64,000 bases of DNA from Mycobacterium paraseoulense (GTDB taxonomy: Bacteria > Actinomycetota > Actinomycetes > Mycobacteriales > Mycobacteriaceae): assembly GCF_010731655.1 (NCBI RefSeq), contig NZ_AP022619.1:1488001-1552000 (forward strand). The letters run 5' to 3'. Shown here in pieces: positions 60,182-64,000 of the stretch (its first letter is position 1; every line of letters starts with the position of its first letter). Made by a program: the position numbers and the translations under genes. The notes under the pieces are model-generated. The model was not told the origin of the DNA. It made no database searches and worked only from the letters and a program-made list of their open reading frames with translations.

Positions 60182-61614
60182 GTTTGCTCCTTTGTGGCAC
60201 GGGGGGCCAGGTCGGCTTGGGTGTACATTCGTCCGTCTGGCCCCACATACATGCCGGTTGCTGGATCGTATTGGACGGCTGCGATCGGCGGCGGGGGCGG
60301 ACCGGGTGGCGACGGTGGACGTTGCTGCCCGGGCGGTTCCTCGCCCGGCCTGTAGTCGGGGACACCCTGCCCGGTGTATGTCGCGTTTGGATCGCCCTTC
60401 CAGTTCCACCCGTCGTTCAGGGGCACGTAGGTTTCGTCGCTTTCGCACAATTTCACGGTCGGGGCGCGCTTTCCCGGCCGTGTCTCACACGGGATGTTGC
60501 GCGCACCGCGCACATTCAGCATCGAGTCTTGCGGCACCCGGCAGTAAAAGTCGCCTTTGGGAACGTCCGGGTAGTCCTCGTAGCTGCCGGCTCGCTGCTG
60601 TTGGGCCGGCAGGAATCCCGTGGTGCACGGCGGCGGCCAGTTGAGGTTCAGGTTGAAGCTCAGGTACGGGGCGTGGAAAGCCTGTTTGGTGTCCTTGTTG
60701 GCCACGCCGATGGCCTGGATGTCGGCGGCGCCTTGCGGCAGTTGCACCAACAAGGCTTCAAGGTTGTCCCGATAGGTGACCCCCACCTGGCCCACACTGA
60801 CCAGGTTGGCCAGCACGATCGGCAGCGTGGGGTTCAGCCGGTCGAACAACTGCCGGGCTTCGTCGGCTGCCGGCCCGCCTTTTTGTATCAGGCCCGCGAC
60901 CGAGGAGTCGTTTTTGCGCAGTTGCGAGGTGATGGTCGCCAGATGGGCGGCCCATGCCTGGATCGCATCCGAGGACTGGGTCTGGCTGTCGAGCACCGGC
61001 TTGGACTGGTCGATCAACGTGACGAGCGCGTCCAGGTTCTTGCGGGCGTCGATCGCCAGGGTGGTGGTTCCCTTCACCAGCCGGGACAATTCCGGCCCCA
61101 GCCCACCGACAGCGATGTACGACTCATCGACCACCGTTTTGACGTTGTCGCGCGGGATCGCATTCAGCCCGCGGTTGGTCGCGCCCAGCAGCGAGTTGAT
61201 GTCGGGCGGTACGTACGTGCGGTTCACAGGGATCACGTCGCCGTTTTTCAGCGAGGGGCCTTTCGCATCGCGTGGCAACAGCTCGACATACTGCTCGCCG
61301 ACCGCCGATACGCTGTGGACCTGGGCGCTCAGATCGGCGGGGACGTGGACATCCGAATCCAGCGCCATCACCGCCTCGACGCCGGTATTGGTCAGCCGCA
61401 CGTCCTGCACCCGACCGATATCGACCCCCCGGTAGGTGACGTTGCCGCCCGGGTACAGGCCGCCGGCCTGGGGTAGCTCGAGCGTGACCGTGTAGCGATT
61501 GGCCCCGAAAAAGACGGTCGGGACCTGCATGTAGTTGAAAAACATGATGGAGGCCGCCGCGATGAAGAGCGCGCCGAAAACCATGAGTTGGATTTTGATT
61601 CGCCGAGTCAGCAC
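60145..61614 (-). CDS. mceF: MceF substrate-binding subunit
   Basis: A 489-residue MCE protein: N-terminal membrane helix (about 8-27), MCE beta-barrel domain (G-G-L-Y-P-G-G-N-V-T-Y-R-G-V-D-I-G near residues 50-67, V-S-A-V-G-E-Q-Y), long alpha-helical region to about 310, then a Pro-rich tail. The subunits form a periplasmic tunnel for lipids or sterols. The start is GTG at 61614, two bases after the mceE stop; an upstream extension of the frame has no homology. The mce group (1-4 or another) cannot be fixed from sequence alone here. Confidence 0.93.
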   Translation of the reverse strand: MLTRRIKIQLMVFGALFIAAASIMFFNYMQVPTVFFGANRYTVTLELPQAGGLYPGGNVTYRGVDIGRVQDVRLTNTGVEAVMALDSDVHVPADLSAQVHSVSAVGEQYVELLPRDAKGPSLKNGDVIPVNRTYVPPDINSLLGATNRGLNAIPRDNVKTVVDESYIAVGGLGPELSRLVKGTTTLAIDARKNLDALVTLIDQSKPVLDSQTQSSDAIQAWAAHLATITSQLRKNDSSVAGLIQKGGPAADEARQLFDRLNPTLPIVLANLVSVGQVGVTYRDNLEALLVQLPQGAADIQAIGVANKDTKQAFHAPYLSFNLNLNWPPPCTTGFLPAQQQRAGSYEDYPDVPKGDFYCRVPQDSMLNVRGARNIPCETRPGKRAPTVKLCESDETYVPLNDGWNWKGDPNATYTGQGVPDYRPGEEPPGQQRPPSPPGPPPPPIAAVQYDPATGMYVGPDGRMYTQADLAPRATKEQTWQSMLMPPKSN

Positions 61615-61616
61615 TG

Positions 61617-62768
61617 CTATCGCCCCTGGTCGAAGTGGTAGGGCGCAACCAGCGGGTTGCCGGGGTTGTATTGGCTGCCCGCCGTGCACGGGCTGGGCAT
61701 CTGGCCGATGGTGCGGCCCCACTGCAGCTCCAGCTCGGTCAGGTTGCACTCGAACCGGGTGCCGGTGAATAGGCCCGCGTCGAGTCGGCTGAGCGTCAGG
61801 TCGAAGACCGCGGTCAAGTTCGCGTAGTCGCCGCGCAACCATTTGCTGAGCGTGGCCGTGGGGAACGGGAAGGTTCCGAAAAAACCCAGCGAGCGCGTCA
61901 ACGCCGGTCCCGCGTCGGCCAGCGACTGCAGTACCGGGCCGAGGTCCTTGAGCTCCTTGACCAGATTTTCTTTGGTCTTGTCGACCGAGTCGGCGGCAAG
62001 GGCACCGAATTGGCTCACATCACCGAGCGCATCGGCCAGAGCGTTGCGCTCGTCTTTGAGCACACCCAACGCGCCCGGGATGGTCTTGAGCGCCTTGTCG
62101 ATCACCGGCTTCTGGTCGGCGAATTGACCGACCAGGTTGTTCAGGCTGTCCGTCGCCGCGATGATGTCGTCTTTTTGGTCGTTGAGATAGCGGACAAATT
62201 TGTCGAGCTGGGTAAGCAGACTTCTCAGGTCCTGTTCGCGACCGGTAAAGGCGGTGCTCAATGCCTTGGTGATGTCCTGAACCTGGCCCAGGCCACCGCC
62301 GTTAAGCACGAGGGACAGCGCGGCCAACGTGCGTTCGGTCGACGGATAGCTGCTAGCCGATGGCAGCGCAATCAGCGATCCATTTTTGAGCTTGCCCTGC
62401 GGCGGGATGCCGGTGGGTGGCGCGAGTTCGAGGTGCACCGATCCCAGCAGGCTGGTCTGCCCGATCGTGGCAGTTGCGTTGGCGGGCAGGTCGACGTCAC
62501 CGTCGATCGTCATGGTGACCAGCGCGTGCCAACCCTGAACCTCGATGTTGGTGACGGTGCCGACGGTGACATCGTTGACCCGTACCCGGGAATTCCGTTG
62601 CAGGTTCTGGATATCGGGCATCTGGGCTTGAATCGTGTAACCGCCACCCTTGGTTCCGGGCAGCCGAAACGAGTTGGCACCGTGGAAGCCGCAGCCGGAG
62701 AGCGCGGTCAGCGCCAGCGCGGCCAGCAGCCCCATGGCTGCGCGGCACAAATACTGCGGTCGGCTCAT
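61617..62768 (-). CDS. mceE: MceE lipoprotein subunit
   Basis: A 383-residue MCE protein and lipoprotein: lipobox A-L-S-G-C with Cys26, MCE domain (Y-T-I-Q-A-Q-M-P-D, R-V-N-D-V-T-V-G-T-V-T, L-L-G-S-V-H-L-E-L) and a long helical segment. MceE is regularly the lipid-modified member of Mce operons. The ATG at 62768 overlaps the mceD stop by 4 bp. Confidence 0.94.
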   Translation of the reverse strand: MSRPQYLCRAAMGLLAALALTALSGCGFHGANSFRLPGTKGGGYTIQAQMPDIQNLQRNSRVRVNDVTVGTVTNIEVQGWHALVTMTIDGDVDLPANATATIGQTSLLGSVHLELAPPTGIPPQGKLKNGSLIALPSASSYPSTERTLAALSLVLNGGGLGQVQDITKALSTAFTGREQDLRSLLTQLDKFVRYLNDQKDDIIAATDSLNNLVGQFADQKPVIDKALKTIPGALGVLKDERNALADALGDVSQFGALAADSVDKTKENLVKELKDLGPVLQSLADAGPALTRSLGFFGTFPFPTATLSKWLRGDYANLTAVFDLTLSRLDAGLFTGTRFECNLTELELQWGRTIGQMPSPCTAGSQYNPGNPLVAPYHFDQGR

Positions 62769-64000
62769 TGTCCAGCTCCGGGCGGTGCCATCATTCCGCG
62801 CAGGCCAGCGGCCGGATTGGTCGGCGGTTTCGCCGGCGCCTCCGCGGCCAGCGGCGGGGGGCCGGGCACCGGCGGCCCGTTGGCCGGTGGCTCGGGGTTT
62901 GCCGGCGCGGGCGGCGACCCTGGTGGTGGCGGGGGAACGTAGTCGGGTCGCAGCCAGTCCTCGCTGTAGGTGACTTCGTTGGGACGCGCAGTTGCGCCGA
63001 CGAAGAGGTTTTCTCCCAGCGGCGGGAAGTTGTACTGACGGTTTTTGATGATCGGCGCCAGATACTGCACACACAGCTTGGCCGATTCCTTGGCGCCGCG
63101 GCGCGAGGCCGCCTCCACCGCCCCGCACAGGAACTGGATGATGTTGGCGAATTGATTGACCCCCAGGATGCCGGTCAGGGCTCCCTGTGCGGGTTGGTAG
63201 ATGTTCAGGAAGTTCCCGAAGGCGTTGGGGGCCACATGCAGAAGTTGCTTGATGTCGTCGAGGCTCTGGATCACCGCCTGCGACACCGACGCCAACTTGT
63301 CCGAGGCGGTGCCGAGGGCTTCCTTGTTGTCGGCCACAAAGCTGCGGACGTCGTCGGCTACGTCGTCGAGGTTGCGGACCGCGTTTCCGACCTCATTGGG
63401 GTCGTTGGCCAACAGGTTGGTCACCGCGGCGAGGTTCTGGTTCAGTTGCCGCAGCAAATCGCTGCTGTCGTGCAGTGCGGACACCAGGATCGACAGGTTT
63501 TTGAATGTGGAGAATAGGTCGTTGCTGTGGTCGCCGAGCGCCGAAATCGCCTGTGACAGTTTGACGATGGTGTTACGAATGTCGGGGCCCTGGCCGCGCA
63601 GGTTGTCGGCTGCGGTGTTGATGAATTCCCCCAGGGTGCTGGTCCCACCCGGTTCGGTGGGTTGCAATGTCTGGGTCAACCGTTCGAGCTGCGCACGAAA
63701 GTCGTCGTATTCCACCGGCACCGCGGTGCGGTCCTGCGGGATCACCGCCTGATTGGCCAGCACCGGCCCGCCGGCGTAGGCGGGCGTCAACTGGATGGAG
63801 CGCGGTGTCACCAACGACGGCGAAAGGATCACAGCTTTAGCGTCGGCCGGCACCTTGTACTTGTCGTCGTACCAGAAGGTGATCTTGACACGATCAGGCT
63901 GTGGTTCGATCTTCTCCACCTTGCCGACGCGCACGCCGAGGATAACGACGTCGTCGCCGTTGTAGAGGCCGGTGCTGTCCGCGAAGTAACCGGTGACATG
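62765..64000 (-). CDS. mceD: MceD substrate-binding subunit (5' end outside window)
   Basis: At least 411 residues of an MCE protein. The frame is open to the right edge, where H-V-T-G-Y-F-A-D-S-T-G-L-Y-N-G-D-D is the MCE-domain start, so the N-terminal helix is cut off. It continues V-V-I-L-G-V-R-V-G-K-V, a long helical region, and a Pro-rich C-terminus. It is followed by mceE with a 4-bp overlap. Upstream mceA-C and yrbE genes are expected beyond the window. Confidence 0.93.
   Translation of the reverse strand, partial: HVTGYFADSTGLYNGDDVVILGVRVGKVEKIEPQPDRVKITFWYDDKYKVPADAKAVILSPSLVTPRSIQLTPAYAGGPVLANQAVIPQDRTAVPVEYDDFRAQLERLTQTLQPTEPGGTSTLGEFINTAADNLRGQGPDIRNTIVKLSQAISALGDHSNDLFSTFKNLSILVSALHDSSDLLRQLNQNLAAVTNLLANDPNEVGNAVRNLDDVADDVRSFVADNKEALGTASDKLASVSQAVIQSLDDIKQLLHVAPNAFGNFLNIYQPAQGALTGILGVNQFANIIQFLCGAVEAASRRGAKESAKLCVQYLAPIIKNRQYNFPPLGENLFVGATARPNEVTYSEDWLRPDYVPPPPPGSPPAPANPEPPANGPPVPGPPPLAAEAPAKPPTNPAAGLRGMMAPPGAGQ

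Overview
The window is a high-GC actinobacterial chromosome segment, almost certainly a non-tuberculous Mycobacterium. The markers are two MmpS/MmpL lipid-export units, the end of an mce operon with two Mce-associated proteins, a hemophore-type secreted protein, DUF732 secreted proteins, an F420-type luciferase-fold oxidoreductase, mycothiol-dependent-isomerase-like proteins and HtpG. No rRNA gene, intact tRNA, CRISPR array or intact insertion sequence was seen.

Region 1 to about 27.4 kb is ordinary core and housekeeping sequence. It holds a thiolase, small secreted and lipoproteins, a DoxX-like membrane protein, SnoaL and VOC proteins, a DMT exporter, and a soluble MgtE-N/CBS protein coupled to an NRAMP-like carrier. 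It also holds an LLM oxidoreductase, htpG, an acyl-CoA ligase with its thioesterase, a VIT-type carrier, Gly/Pro-rich secreted proteins, two coupled methyltransferases and a YihY/BrkB protein. It ends with a GAF/SpoIIE/HATPase phosphatase coupled to a STAS anti-anti-sigma factor.

Region 27.4 to 38.9 kb is dominated by one 10.8-kb gene encoding a 3,586-residue regulator. Its order is SARP winged helix, BTAD, a degenerate class III cyclase, a STAND-type ATPase and a helical TPR-like region. After these comes one orphan module and then eight tandem repeats of about 270 residues. Each repeat is a pair of related but distinct SnoaL/NTF2-like modules. A peptidase-S51/cyanophycinase-like gene overlaps its 3' end, and the SpoIIE/STAS pair is divergent from its 5' end. 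This locus is the best candidate for an undescribed system: a giant signalling protein carrying a serial array of possible ligand-binding modules, with a coupled hydrolase.

Region 38.9 to 43.8 kb has small secreted proteins including a hemophore-like one, a TPM-domain protein, a YchJ-like protein, an atypical cytochrome P450 and a patatin lipase.

Region 43.8 to 58.7 kb looks accessory. It opens with a 3' tRNA fragment (CAU anticodon loop to the discriminator base), the usual scar of tRNA-targeted integration, next to inverted and direct repeats. It then has an SDR gene and an mmpS-mmpL-DUF732 operon divergent from a TetR gene, with a 20-bp palindrome between them. Next come an IS110-type transposase remnant, a second mmpS-mmpL-tetR operon, gene debris including a FadD/TetR chimera, and a MarR regulator.

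Region 58.7 to 64 kb, on the minus strand, is the distal part of an mce operon: mceD (cut by the window edge), mceE, mceF and two Mce-associated proteins.
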